Positions 1-8,607 of a stretch of 64,000 nt of DNA are shown piece after piece; position 1 is the first letter of the stretch; the number at the start of each line of letters is the position of its first letter. A program made the position numbers and the translations under genes. The stretch comes from Gammaproteobacteria bacterium (GTDB taxonomy: Bacteria > Pseudomonadota > Gammaproteobacteria > Burkholderiales > Rhodocyclaceae), in contig JAHJHI010000040.1 of the NCBI GenBank assembly GCA_018824085.1, forward strand, positions 124,001-188,000, read 5' to 3'. Below the pieces are notes generated by a model. That model had not been told where the DNA came from and made no database searches. It was given only the letters and a program-made list of their open reading frames with translations.

Positions 1-798
1 CAGTTGCAGGCCGTTCTTGTCGGACTCGTCCTCGAACAGGTTGCGCTTGCCGTCGCCGATGCTCATGTGCATGTGCAGGCCGTTGCCGGGGCGGTTCGAG
101 AACGGCTTCGGCATGAACGAGCAGATCAGGCCCAGGTCGGCGGCGATCTCGGCGGCACCCATCTTGAAGAAGGTGAAGTGGTCGCAGGAGGTGAGCGCGT
201 CGGTGTAGGTGTAGTTGATCTCGAACTGGCCGTTCGCGTCTTCGTGGTCGATCTGGTAGACGTCGATGCCGACGGCGCGCAGCGACTCGGACAGGCGTTC
301 GAGGAAGACGCGGGCGCGCGACAGGCCCTTGTAGTCGTAACAGGGCTTGGCCAGCGTGTCGCCCGGATCGCACGGCGTGAGCTTGCCTTCGACCGTCTTC
401 TTCAGCAGCGAGAACTCCGGCTCCATGCCGGTGTAGAACGTCCAGCCGCGTGCGGTGATCTGCTCGAGCTGCTTCTTCAGCACGACGCGCGTGTCGTACT
501 CATGCGGCTTGCCGTGCGTGTGGCCGTCGCAGGCGATGCGGGCGTAGCCCGGCTGCCAGGGCACGGCCGACAGGGTCTTCGCGTCACCCACTGCCATGTA
601 GTCGGCGTCGACATTGGGCTGCATGCCCATGCCCCAGATCGCGAAACCGGCAAAGCCAGCCCCTGCGCCCACCACCGTGTCATAGTGTTCTGCAGGTACG
701 GACTTTGTTTTGGCGGAACCGTGGATATCCACGAATTGAGCCAGGATGTACTTGATTTCGTTCTCTTTCAGAAACTGCTTTGCTTCGCTGGGTGACAT
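1..798 (-). CDS. gmaS: Gamma-glutamylmethylamide synthetase / type III glutamine synthetase-like ligase (3' end outside window)
   Basis: ATP-dependent ligase of the glutamine synthetase superfamily. The first 266 codons are present and the gene runs off the left edge; family members are about 440-450 residues. The start follows an excellent GGAGGG ribosome site. The N-terminal beta-grasp carries [16 protein letters not shown], and the catalytic domain shows [25 protein letters not shown] and the HMHMSI segment expected for metal and ATP binding. It lies 75 bp downstream of mgdD on the same strand. In methylotrophs the enzyme makes gamma-glutamylmethylamide from methylamine and glutamate, feeding N-methylglutamate synthesis. 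The same family includes GlnT glutamine synthetases, so the substrate assignment rests on context. Confidence 0.82.
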   Translation of the reverse strand, partial: MSPSEAKQFLKENEIKYILAQFVDIHGSAKTKSVPAEHYDTVVGAGAGFAGFAIWGMGMQPNVDADYMAVGDAKTLSAVPWQPGYARIACDGHTHGKPHEYDTRVVLKKQLEQITARGWTFYTGMEPEFSLLKKTVEGKLTPCDPGDTLAKPCYDYKGLSRARVFLERLSESLRAVGIDVYQIDHEDANGQFEINYTYTDALTSCDHFTFFKMGAAEIAADLGLICSFMPKPFSNRPGNGLHMHMSIGDGKRNLFEDESDKNGLQL

Positions 799-873
799 CG
801 CATTTCCCTCCCTGTACGTTCGGCTCGAATCAGATAGTTACGCGCCCGTTTGCCGGGCACATTCCATTATTTT

Positions 874-1536
874 TTACTGTGCCAGCCGGCCCAATGCTTC
901 CAGGCCGACCGCACCTCCTCCCAGATCCGAAGCCACTTCGACAAGGGTGGCCCACAGATAACCGCCGTACGTACCGTCGCACCACACACGGTAGTAAGGT
1001 CCGGACGGGTCATCGATCGCGACCACGGTCACGCCGACGCCCACCATTGAAGTCATCACCAGCGGCTGCTCCGGCAGCACGAGACTGGAAAAATCAAACG
1101 CACAGCTCTGGCGGAACAGTTCGATCGCCCGTTCGCCTGTCACCACGAGTGCGGCGTCGAAGCGCGGCACCGGATAGACGCCGGCGCCCGGCGTCTGTGC
1201 ATGCATCTGCGCGGTGCGCGTACCGCCGGCCGCGTCCTCGACCATGAATTCGGTGCGCCCCATGCGGGCAACCAGCGTGCCGCACGCCATGCGCAGGAAG
1301 CTGTTCGGACGCTCCGGCGTCGCGATGCCCAGTTCGGCCAGCGCGGCGGCCGCACCCGGCCCCTTGACGCCGGCACGGCGGCGGAAGCTCACGTCGCCGA
1401 TGCCGGCCAGCGCAAGCTTTGCACCATCCGCTGAACCGAAGGAGGCCGGCGTCTGCATCGCATCCACGTGGCTCCATTTCGGGCCCAGGGGCGCCTGCAC
1501 GTCGAACAGCGGGCTGATACGGATCGGGGCGTTCAT
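874..1536 (-). CDS. mgdD: N-methylglutamate dehydrogenase subunit D (sarcosine oxidase gamma-like)
   Basis: A 220-residue homologue of the heterotetrameric sarcosine oxidase gamma subunit, a small folate-binding-like fold that packs against the alpha subunit. Its ATG overlaps the mgdC stop by 4 nt, so translation is probably coupled. No catalytic residues are expected. Together with the alpha, beta and delta homologues it should form N-methylglutamate dehydrogenase, which releases formaldehyde (as methylene-tetrahydrofolate) and glutamate. Sarcosine oxidase proper is the alternative, but the neighbouring gmaS-type ligase favours the methylamine route. Confidence 0.8.
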   Translation of the reverse strand: MNAPIRISPLFDVQAPLGPKWSHVDAMQTPASFGSADGAKLALAGIGDVSFRRRAGVKGPGAAAALAELGIATPERPNSFLRMACGTLVARMGRTEFMVEDAAGGTRTAQMHAQTPGAGVYPVPRFDAALVVTGERAIELFRQSCAFDFSSLVLPEQPLVMTSMVGVGVTVVAIDDPSGPYYRVWCDGTYGGYLWATLVEVASDLGGGAVGLEALGRLAQ

Positions 1537-4433
1537 TCGGCTTCCTTCTGGCGTTCGTCTTTTGGATCAAAGAAGGGCGTGGCACACACTTCGGCCGCCA
1601 CCATGCTGCCGTCACCGATGCGGATGGAGAACGGCGTACCCGGCTCGGTCAGCGACGGCTGCAGGAAGGCGAGACCGATGTAGCGCCCGACATGCGGACT
1701 CCACGAAATCGACGTCACGCGTCCGGCGATCTCGCCGTCGTGGATGACCAGATGGCATTCCATCGGCACCTGTCCGGAGTGGTTCTGCGCGAGCAGGAAG
1801 CCGACCAGCTTCCGCTTGAGCGGCATCTGCTTGAGGATCTGCAGCGAACGCTGGCCGACGAAGAAGGGCTTGTCGAGCTTGACCGCCCAGTTCATGCCGA
1901 CCTCGAACGGATTTGTCAGGCCGTCGGTGTCCTGACTGACGATCAGGTGACCCTTTTCCAGACGCAGCAGACGCTGTGCCTCGACCCCGAACGGGCCGAT
2001 GCCCGACGCCTCGCCCGCCTTCATCACGGCGTCCCACAAGGTCGGGCCGTATTCGGCCGGCATGTGGATTTCATAGCCCCACTCGCCGACGAAGCCGACG
2101 CGCATCATGCGCACCGGGATGCCGGCGACCAGGCCGCTGCGACAGGCAAGGTAAGGGAAGCTGGCGGACGACAGGTCCATGTCCGTGAGCTGGGCCAGCA
2201 CCTTGCGCGACGCCGGGCCGGCCAGATTGACGGCCGAGTACGCGCCGGTCAGATTGACCAGACCGCAGTCGAGCTTCCACTCGATGTTCAGGCGCGACAG
2301 TTCGCGATAGACCGTGGCGGCACCGGACGACGTCGTCGTGAAGTAGAAGACGTCTTCGGACACCCGCGCCACGACGCCTTCGTCCGACAGCACGCCCGAT
2401 TCGTCACACATGACGGCGTAGCGCGTGGCGCCCACCTTCATGTTGTCGTAGCGGCCGGTATAGACACGCTGCAGGAACTCCGCGGCCTGCGGCCCGCGCA
2501 CTTCCAGCTTGCCCAGCGTGCCGACGTCGATCATCGCGACGGCGGTGCGCACGCGGCGCACTTCCTCGCGGATGCAGTCGATGCGCGAACGGCCTTCGAC
2601 GCGGTAGTACTCCGGACGCTCCCAGGCACCGGCCTGCATGAACACCGCGCCCAGCGCGGCATGGCGGCCGTGCAGCGGCGAGTGGCGCTGCGGCGAGAAA
2701 CCGCGGCCCGCCAGATGCGACAGCGGCACCGGATGGAAGAACGGACGCGCAGTCGTCGTGCCGACCTGCTGCGGCGTCTTGCCGGTCAGGCGCGCGAGGA
2801 TGCGCAGCGCCGTCATGTTCGAATGCTTGCCCTGGCTCGGACCCATGCCGACGGTGGAGAAGCGCTTGAGCAGTTCGATGTTGTCGTAGCCCTCCTGCAC
2901 CGCGTTCTCGAAATCCTTGACCTGCAGGTCCTCGTCGAAATCGACGAAGTTCTTGCCGTCCGGATGCGCGACGATGGGCCACGCGAGCGACGGTGCTTCG
3001 CTTTCCGGCGGGATCCGCGTGTCCGACGGCGCGCCGAATCCGGCGTGCGCGGCGGCATCCAGACCGGCCCGCTGGCCGTCCGCAATGCGCGACTCAAGGC
3101 GGAAGAAACCATTGACGCGGCCGCAGGCGAACACGCCCTCGGGCAGCGTGTCCGGCACGAACTGCTGCAGCAGGTCGTCGAAACGCATCTTCGTACCCGC
3201 CTGATAGAGCAGGTTGGCGGTCGGCGCCCAGCCGGTGCTCATGGCCACGCCGTCGCAATCGATGCTGCGGTTCGACCCCGACACCACGCGACCGGCTCCG
3301 TCGATGCGGCACACCGTCACGCCGTCCAGCTCGCCCTTGCCGTTCGCATGGGCCTCATAAACGGCGTGGCCGGCAAGGATTTCGACACCACGGCTGCGCA
3401 GTGCGTCGGCCTGTGCCGACGGCGGCACATTGGCCCGCATGTCGACAATGCTCGCCACCGTGCTGCCGGCGGCCAGCAGGTCGAGTGCGACGCGGTAGCC
3501 GTCGGCGTTGGCCGTGACCACCACCGCACGACGCACCGGCTGCACGGCGTAGCGGTAGATCAGGCGCTGCATGGCCGAACCCATCATGACGCCGGGCAGG
3601 TCGTTGTTGCGGAACACGGTCGGCTGCTCGAACACGCCGGCGGCCACGATGACGGCACGGGCGCGCATCTTGGTCATCTTGTCGGCGTCGACCAGCGGCA
3701 CCCACTGGTCCGCGTAATAGGCGGCGGCGTACGTACCTTCGAGCAGGCGGATGCGCGGATGCGCGCGCACCTGGTCAAGCAGCGTGCGTGTCTGCATGCG
3801 GCGCGCGTCATCGGCGCCGAGCTGGTACAGGCCGCTGCCGCCGGCGCGGGCATTCTCGTCGCAGATCACGACACTGGCGCCGGAACTCGCGGCGGCCAGC
3901 GCGGCGGCCAGACCCGACGGGCCGGCTCCGACGACGAGCACGTCGCAGAAGTCATAGGACTTGGCGGTGCGGATGTGCGGCGTGCCGAAATCGATGACGC
4001 CGAGGCCGGTGATGCGGCGGAACAGGCGCTCCCAGGCCGGGAACAGACGCTTGTTGTGGAAAGCCTTGTAATAGAAGCCGACCGGCAGGAAGCGGGCGAA
4101 CATGCCGAGGTGGCGCGCACGGTCGCCGGCGAGTCCGCCGAAGGTATTCACGGCGGTCAGGTCCATGCCTTCGCGCACGGCGATCACGTCGCCGCGGGTG
4201 TTCAGCTTCTGGCCGTCCTGCAGCATCACGTTCACGTCGTGATTGGCGGCGGACAGGATGCCGCGCACGCGGTGGTACTTGAAGCTGCGGCCCAGCGTGC
4301 GCTGGCCGGCGGCCCACAGCGCGCTGGAAATGCTGTCTCCGGTCAGGCCTTCGAAGGACCGGCCTTCGAAGCGGAAACGGACGGCCCGGCTGCGGTCCAG
4401 CCACTCATCGGGCATTGCGGGCAAGCGCATCAC
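1533..4433 (-). CDS. mgdC: N-methylglutamate dehydrogenase subunit C (sarcosine oxidase alpha-like)
   Basis: Large 966-residue subunit. Residues about 10-110 resemble the SoxA N-terminal ferredoxin-like domain. A dinucleotide-binding Rossmann motif VLVVGAGPSGLAAALAAAS starts near residue 166, with a second NAD-type region further on. The C-terminal 400 residues are a GcvT-like aminomethyltransferase fold, which in sarcosine oxidase transfers the one-carbon unit to tetrahydrofolate. Length and domain order match SoxA. It overlaps mgdB upstream and mgdD downstream by 4 nt each, indicating one tightly coupled operon. The function in N-methylglutamate rather than sarcosine oxidation is inferred from context. 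Confidence 0.87.
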   Translation of the reverse strand: MMRLPAMPDEWLDRSRAVRFRFEGRSFEGLTGDSISSALWAAGQRTLGRSFKYHRVRGILSAANHDVNVMLQDGQKLNTRGDVIAVREGMDLTAVNTFGGLAGDRARHLGMFARFLPVGFYYKAFHNKRLFPAWERLFRRITGLGVIDFGTPHIRTAKSYDFCDVLVVGAGPSGLAAALAAASSGASVVICDENARAGGSGLYQLGADDARRMQTRTLLDQVRAHPRIRLLEGTYAAAYYADQWVPLVDADKMTKMRARAVIVAAGVFEQPTVFRNNDLPGVMMGSAMQRLIYRYAVQPVRRAVVVTANADGYRVALDLLAAGSTVASIVDMRANVPPSAQADALRSRGVEILAGHAVYEAHANGKGELDGVTVCRIDGAGRVVSGSNRSIDCDGVAMSTGWAPTANLLYQAGTKMRFDDLLQQFVPDTLPEGVFACGRVNGFFRLESRIADGQRAGLDAAAHAGFGAPSDTRIPPESEAPSLAWPIVAHPDGKNFVDFDEDLQVKDFENAVQEGYDNIELLKRFSTVGMGPSQGKHSNMTALRILARLTGKTPQQVGTTTARPFFHPVPLSHLAGRGFSPQRHSPLHGRHAALGAVFMQAGAWERPEYYRVEGRSRIDCIREEVRRVRTAVAMIDVGTLGKLEVRGPQAAEFLQRVYTGRYDNMKVGATRYAVMCDESGVLSDEGVVARVSEDVFYFTTTSSGAATVYRELSRLNIEWKLDCGLVNLTGAYSAVNLAGPASRKVLAQLTDMDLSSASFPYLACRSGLVAGIPVRMMRVGFVGEWGYEIHMPAEYGPTLWDAVMKAGEASGIGPFGVEAQRLLRLEKGHLIVSQDTDGLTNPFEVGMNWAVKLDKPFFVGQRSLQILKQMPLKRKLVGFLLAQNHSGQVPMECHLVIHDGEIAGRVTSISWSPHVGRYIGLAFLQPSLTEPGTPFSIRIGDGSMVAAEVCATPFFDPKDERQKEAE

Positions 4434-4687
4434 TCATCCTCTCCATGCAGGTAGGTGCGGAGCACCTTGTCTTTTTCGGTATCGCGCTCTGCGATGAACC
4501 AGGTGTTGGACGGCGTGTGGCACCACCACTCCTTCTTCACGCCCGGCGCGCCATTGCGGTTGAACACGTAGTCGGCCCATTCGTCGTCGCTGCACGTCGC
4601 CGCATCCGGCATCGGCCGGATTTCGCCCCAGTACACGAATTCGGATACCGGGCGGCTGCCGTTGATCGGACAGGTCATCAGTTTCAT
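4430..4687 (-). CDS. mgdB: N-methylglutamate dehydrogenase subunit B (sarcosine oxidase delta-like)
   Basis: An 85-residue protein of the SoxD family. In classical sarcosine oxidase the delta subunit binds zinc through a CPxCG motif near the N-terminus and a distal His and Cys. Here the first motif reads TCPINGSRP, so the second cysteine is missing, and the distal segment reads EWWCHTPSNTWF, so the later cysteine is Asn. Classical zinc binding therefore looks lost or changed, as I recall for other methylamine-pathway members. Its stop overlaps the mgdC start by 4 nt; it lies 27 bp after mgdA. Confidence 0.83.
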   Translation of the reverse strand: MKLMTCPINGSRPVSEFVYWGEIRPMPDAATCSDDEWADYVFNRNGAPGVKKEWWCHTPSNTWFIAERDTEKDKVLRTYLHGEDE

Positions 4688-4714
4688 GTCGTCGTTCCCG
4701 TGTCTGTAAGCGGC

Positions 4715-5956
4715 TCAGTGACCCACACTCGCCGCACCCTTCTCGCCTGTCAGCGAGTAGTTGCGGAAGCGATCGAGCGAGAAGCCGGTAATCAGTTCGT
4801 GCGGGGTGTCGTTGGCAACCGTCCAGGCCATGGTCTTGCCGCACACCGGTGTCGCCTTGAAGCCCCACGTACCCCAGCCGGAATCGAGGTAGAAACCTTC
4901 GATGGCGGTCTTGCCCATGATGGGCGCGAAGTCAGGCGTCATGTCTGCCATGCCGGCCCACTGGCGCACCACCTTGGCGTGCGACAGGAAGGGGAACATG
5001 TCGAGCAGGTGGGCCGCGAGGCCTTCCGGGAAGTCGAGCGTCGAACGCGTCGATTGCACCTCGTACGGATCGAGCGAGGCGCCCATGACAAGTTCGCCGC
5101 GAGCGCTCTGGCTGACGTAGATGTGCAGGCTGCCGGACACGAGAATGGTGTCGAGCCAGGGCTTCATCGGCTCGCTCACCATGGCTTGCAGCGGATGCAC
5201 GAAGATCGGGGTCTTGATGCCGACCATGTCCGTGATGCGCGGCGTGAAGCCGGCAACCGCGCAAATGACCTTGTTGGTGGAGATGAATCCCTTGGTGGTG
5301 TGTACACCGACCACCTTGCCGCCCTTGACTTCGATGCCGGTGACCGCGGTCTGCTGATGGATCTCGGCGCCGCGCTGGTCGGCGCCGCGGCCATAGCCCC
5401 AGGCCACCGCGTCGTGGCGCGCCACGGCGCCGGGTGCGTGGTACAGCGCCCCCATGATGGGCGCGTGCCCGCCACAGGACAGGTCGATCTGCGGCGCCTG
5501 ACGCTTCACTTCTTCCGGGCCGACCACTTCCGACGAGATGCCGTAGTGCTTGTTGACCTCGGCGCGCCAGCGCATCGTGCGCATCGCCGAGTCGGTGTGG
5601 GCCAGCGTGAAGTGACCGCGCGTGGAGTAGAAGAGGTTCAGGTCGAACTCTTCCGACAGGTCCTTCCACAGATCCACCGACTTGTCGTAGAACTTGACGC
5701 CTTCGGGCGTCAGGTAGTTCGACCGGATGATGGTCGTGTTGCGGCCGGTATTGCCGCCACCGATGTACCCCTTCTCCAGTACCGCGACATTGGTGATGCC
5801 GTGATCACGGCCGAGGTAGTAGGCGCTGGCAAGGCCGTGGCCACCACCACCGATGATCACCACGTCGTACGACGGCTTGAGCTTGTCGTGGGCGGTAAAC
5901 ATCCGGGGTTCCGGATGAGACTTCGACAGACCGAATCGCAATAGGCGCCAGGGCAT
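4715..5956 (-). CDS. mgdA: N-methylglutamate dehydrogenase subunit A (sarcosine oxidase beta-like flavoprotein)
   Basis: A 413-residue DAO-type FAD oxidoreductase. After a basic, Trp-containing leader typical of SoxB homologues comes the Rossmann motif DVVIIGGGGHGLASAYYLG, then the GGGNTGRNTTIIRSNY flavin segment and the C-terminal LDSGWGTWGFKATP region. The first ATG is kept because the family has this leader and a GGGAAAG ribosome site precedes it. This is the first gene of the minus-strand mgdABCD-gmaS operon. The beta subunit oxidises the amine substrate and passes electrons to the flavins of the complex. Sarcosine dehydrogenase activity cannot be excluded by sequence alone. Confidence 0.87.
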   Translation of the reverse strand: MPWRLLRFGLSKSHPEPRMFTAHDKLKPSYDVVIIGGGGHGLASAYYLGRDHGITNVAVLEKGYIGGGNTGRNTTIIRSNYLTPEGVKFYDKSVDLWKDLSEEFDLNLFYSTRGHFTLAHTDSAMRTMRWRAEVNKHYGISSEVVGPEEVKRQAPQIDLSCGGHAPIMGALYHAPGAVARHDAVAWGYGRGADQRGAEIHQQTAVTGIEVKGGKVVGVHTTKGFISTNKVICAVAGFTPRITDMVGIKTPIFVHPLQAMVSEPMKPWLDTILVSGSLHIYVSQSARGELVMGASLDPYEVQSTRSTLDFPEGLAAHLLDMFPFLSHAKVVRQWAGMADMTPDFAPIMGKTAIEGFYLDSGWGTWGFKATPVCGKTMAWTVANDTPHELITGFSLDRFRNYSLTGEKGAASVGH

Positions 5957-6046
5957 GAGCTTTCCCGTTAGTCCAGACTTGAAAGATGCCGCCCCGTATC
6001 GAGTGCTGCGCCGCAGCGAAGTTCGTAAGAGGCAACTTTTTTTCTA

Positions 6047-6074
6047 ATCATGAACTTTTTTTGTTCTGAGTCAA
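6047..6074 (-). promoter_or_regulatory. Candidate promoter and operator of the mgd operon
   Basis: Reading the minus strand, TTGACT (6069-6074) is followed after 16 bp by CATGAT (6047-6052), a plausible sigma-70 promoter upstream of mgdA. The spacer contains an inverted repeat GAAC-N7-GTTC (6052-6066) whose centre is seven T residues, and a direct repeat of AACTTTTTTT occurs at 6034 and 6053. This AT-rich island stands out in otherwise GC-rich DNA. The divergent XRE-cupin protein is the obvious candidate binder. All of this is inference from pattern. Confidence 0.4.
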
Positions 6075-6156
6075 CTTAAATTCTTCTTATGAAACTCGTG
6101 CTATGGAATAATGCGGCACCACATGCAGCGAAACCCAGTCTGGAGGCGGCTCGTAG

Positions 6157-6762
6157 ATGGCAAAGCAAGATATCGTCATGGAAGGCGAACTCGAGCGGTA
6201 TCTCGGAAACACCATCCGGGAGCTTCGTCGGGCGCACGGTCTGACCATTGCCGACATTTCGGAACGTGCCGACATCAGTCGCGGAATGCTGTCCCGCATC
6301 GAAAACGGCCAGACGGCGACCAGCCTCGACGCGCTGTCGCGCATCGCACGCGCGCTGGGCGTATCGCTGTCTGCTCTGTTCAAGGACTATGAAACGGAGG
6401 GCGGCGGCGCCCAGCTCATCAAGGCGGGCGACAGCATGGAGGTGGCCCGGCGCGGCACGCGCAGCGGCCATACCTATCACCTGCTGTCCTATCACCAGGG
6501 GCCGACCAAGCTGTTCGAACCCTTCCTGATCACGATCGAACAGGAATCGGCAACGTTCCCGGTGTTCGAACACCCGGGCACGGAATTCATCTACATGCTG
6601 GAGGGCCGCATCGCGTACCGGCACGGCAAGACGGTGTACGACCTGCTGCCGGGCGACGCACTGACCTTTGACGGCAACGTGCCGCACGGGCCGGAAAAGC
6701 TCACGACGGTGCCGATCCGCTTCCTGTCGATCACCATCTACCCGGAAGCGACTCCGGACTAG
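6157..6762 (+). CDS. XRE-family transcriptional regulator with C-terminal cupin domain
   Basis: A 201-residue regulator. Residues about 13-70 form an XRE helix-turn-helix (LGNTIRELRRAHGLT ... SRGMLSRIENGQ), and residues about 110-195 form a cupin with the FPVFEHPGTEFIYMLEG motif. This HTH-cupin layout is common in regulators of amine, amino-acid and polyamine catabolism, where the cupin senses a small ligand. A GGAGG site precedes the ATG. The gene is divergent from mgdA across a 200-bp AT-rich intergenic region, so it most likely controls the methylamine/N-methylglutamate operon. The ligand is unknown. Confidence 0.85.
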   Translation: MAKQDIVMEGELERYLGNTIRELRRAHGLTIADISERADISRGMLSRIENGQTATSLDALSRIARALGVSLSALFKDYETEGGGAQLIKAGDSMEVARRGTRSGHTYHLLSYHQGPTKLFEPFLITIEQESATFPVFEHPGTEFIYMLEGRIAYRHGKTVYDLLPGDALTFDGNVPHGPEKLTTVPIRFLSITIYPEATPD

Positions 6763-6765
6763 GGT

Positions 6766-6797
6766 GTTTGCGGGCGCGCTGCGGCGCACCCGCAAAC
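6766..6797. terminator. Inverted repeat between convergent genes, possible bidirectional terminator
   Basis: GTTTGCGGG at 6766-6774 pairs with CCCGCAAAC at 6789-6797 around a GC-rich loop. It sits just after the stop of the XRE-cupin gene and before the stop of the convergent transglutaminase gene. There is no T-tract, so intrinsic termination is uncertain. Confidence 0.4.
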
Positions 6798-6832
6798 GCA
6801 CGCACCGGGCGGCGCGCGCAGCCGGCTGACAA

Positions 6833-7930
6833 TCAGGCCGGCACTTCCCGTGACGTGATGCGATAGACGAAGGCAGATGCGTCGAGGGCGTCGAGGCGTC
6901 CGGCCGCCGTCTCGGCCTGCGGGTACATGAGGAAGGGCACGGCAGGGCCGCTCGAACCCGGCAGGCGCACGTCATGCGCGACGTTGTAGGCCAGCCAGTT
7001 CGTTTCCCAGGCGCCGAACAGTGTCTTGCGGGCGGCACGCACCACGTCGTCGTCGAGCGTCAGGCCGGCGCGTTCTTCCAGCACCACCTTGCGCACGTCG
7101 GCCGGGTCCACCGGCACCCAGCCATGGCCGGCCAGCCACACTTCGGCGCGGCAATGCTGCGCCTTCGTGATGTCGCCACTCTTGCCCAGGCTCTTGTAGC
7201 CGAACTTCGAATCCGCGACGCGTATGCCATAAACATCCCGCGCCGGCAGGCCGGCGGCGCGCGCCAGCCCGACGTACAGCGCATTCAGGTCGGCGCACTT
7301 GCCGCTCAGGTTGCCGCTTTCCAGCATGCTGCGGATGTCGCCGAGCCCGCAGCCCCGCGTCTTGGGATTGCGCTCGGTGTTGTCGCAAATCCATTCGTAG
7401 ATGGCGCGGGCGCGCTCGACGTCGCTGCCGGCGCCACGCGTGATCTTCAGCGCGGTGTCGCGCACGATGCCGTCCGTCGGCAGCAACTCCGTGGCCTGCG
7501 TGTAGAGCGCGCGCTGCGCCGCATCGAGCGCCGGCGCGGAGCCCGGCTGCGACAGGTCAATCGCGCGGTCGCGCGCCGCGAAACGGCTGGTCACGACGAT
7601 GGACGGCGCGGCATCCGCCGCGCGCCACTGTGCCACCAGCATCTTCGCGCCATAGACGTCCTCTCGCACGACGCCGGCGCGGGGGGCGTTGCCCTGCCAG
7701 TCGTCGCCCATCGGCCGCATCCACTCCGGGTCTTCGTGCGACGGCAGCGGAATCCAGACAGTCACGTCCTGGCCCGACACCACCGGCTCGACCTGCGTGG
7801 TGATTTCGAACACCCGCCAGCCGCTGGCCGGAGACGGTGTGAAGCCGGTGCTCGCGCCCATGCTCCTGAGCGGCAGCGCGGCGCCCACACCGGCCAGCGT
7901 TGATGCCCTGATGAAAGAACGACGGTCCAT
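6833..7930 (-). CDS. Tat-exported transglutaminase-like protein
   Basis: A 365-residue protein beginning with a twin-arginine signal (MDRRSFIRAS followed by a hydrophobic stretch ending near RSMGAS). The start was placed at the ATG 7 nt after GGAGGG rather than at an upstream in-frame GTG that overlaps that ribosome site. The second half carries a transglutaminase/protease-like core: the Cys in LSGKCADLNALYVGLAR, the His in AQHCRAEVWL and the Asp in WVPVDPADV match the Cys-His-Asp triad. The N-terminal half resembles a beta-rich domain found in such periplasmic proteins. The substrate is unknown. The TlpA-like gene upstream on the same strand may share its transcript. Confidence 0.8.
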   Translation of the reverse strand: MDRRSFIRASTLAGVGAALPLRSMGASTGFTPSPASGWRVFEITTQVEPVVSGQDVTVWIPLPSHEDPEWMRPMGDDWQGNAPRAGVVREDVYGAKMLVAQWRAADAAPSIVVTSRFAARDRAIDLSQPGSAPALDAAQRALYTQATELLPTDGIVRDTALKITRGAGSDVERARAIYEWICDNTERNPKTRGCGLGDIRSMLESGNLSGKCADLNALYVGLARAAGLPARDVYGIRVADSKFGYKSLGKSGDITKAQHCRAEVWLAGHGWVPVDPADVRKVVLEERAGLTLDDDVVRAARKTLFGAWETNWLAYNVAHDVRLPGSSGPAVPFLMYPQAETAAGRLDALDASAFVYRITSREVPA

Positions 7931-7966
7931 TCCGATACCCTCCACTGACGACAGAAAACTGCCGCA

Positions 7967-8491
7967 TCACTCCAATAAACGCCGCAATCGTTCAACGACT
8001 GCGGCCGCATCCCATTCCACTACGCCCTGCGCCCGCGCCACGATACGGTGCCGGCCGTCCAGCACCACGGTATAGGGCAGCATGCGCGCACCCCAGGCCC
8101 GGCTGATGCGCTGGTCGCGGTCGTGCAGCACCGGCAGCGACAAGCCTGCTTCGCGCATGAAACGCGCTGCGTCGCTGTCGCGATCCGACACGGCGACCGT
8201 CAGCACCGCCACGTCCTGCGCCGCCAGCCGCTCGCTCAAGCGCGCCAGCGCCGGCATTTCAGTGCGGCAGGGCTCGCACCACGACGCCCAGAAATTCACG
8301 ACGACCGGCCGCCCGGCGAACGATGCCAACTCACGCGCCATGCGCGGCTCGTCGCCAGGCGGCATCGCCGGTGACTCGATCCGCAGGTCCGACGCCAGTG
8401 CCGGCACGCCCGGGCACAGCGCCAGCCCCGTCAGCATCGCCGCCACGCGGGCGCAGCGCCCCATGCATGCGCGCATCATCCGCTCCCGCAT
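7967..8491 (-). CDS. TlpA-like periplasmic thioredoxin-fold protein
   Basis: A 174-residue protein with a signal sequence (hydrophobic segment ending LCPGVPALAS) and a redoxin/AhpC-TSA-type thioredoxin fold carrying the active site NFWASWCEPCRTEMPAL. Such proteins reduce periplasmic disulfides or support cytochrome maturation. The gene is 36 bp upstream of the transglutaminase gene in the same direction. Several in-frame ATGs (codons 1, 5, 6, 10) are possible starts. Its specific partner is not evident from the sequence. Confidence 0.8.
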   Translation of the reverse strand: MRERMMRACMGRCARVAAMLTGLALCPGVPALASDLRIESPAMPPGDEPRMARELASFAGRPVVVNFWASWCEPCRTEMPALARLSERLAAQDVAVLTVAVSDRDSDAARFMREAGLSLPVLHDRDQRISRAWGARMLPYTVVLDGRHRIVARAQGVVEWDAAAVVERLRRLLE

Positions 8492-8607
8492 TGCGCAAAG
8501 ACGGCGAAGTCTACCCGCCGCAGCGGCAATGCGGACAGCTGACTGCTGTCACCATCGCGTCATCGCATTGTCACGCCGGTGCATTGCCGGGCCGCGACAC
8601 TGCGGCG

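Noticed and set aside
1692-4454. 920-codon open frame on the plus strand
   Set aside because: Antisense to mgdC, which has clear homology; composition is biased and no motif is present.
8323-8607. N-terminal extension of the GT4 glycosyltransferase
   Set aside because: The upstream 95 codons overlap the divergent TlpA-like gene start, lack homology and precede a better ATG at 8608.
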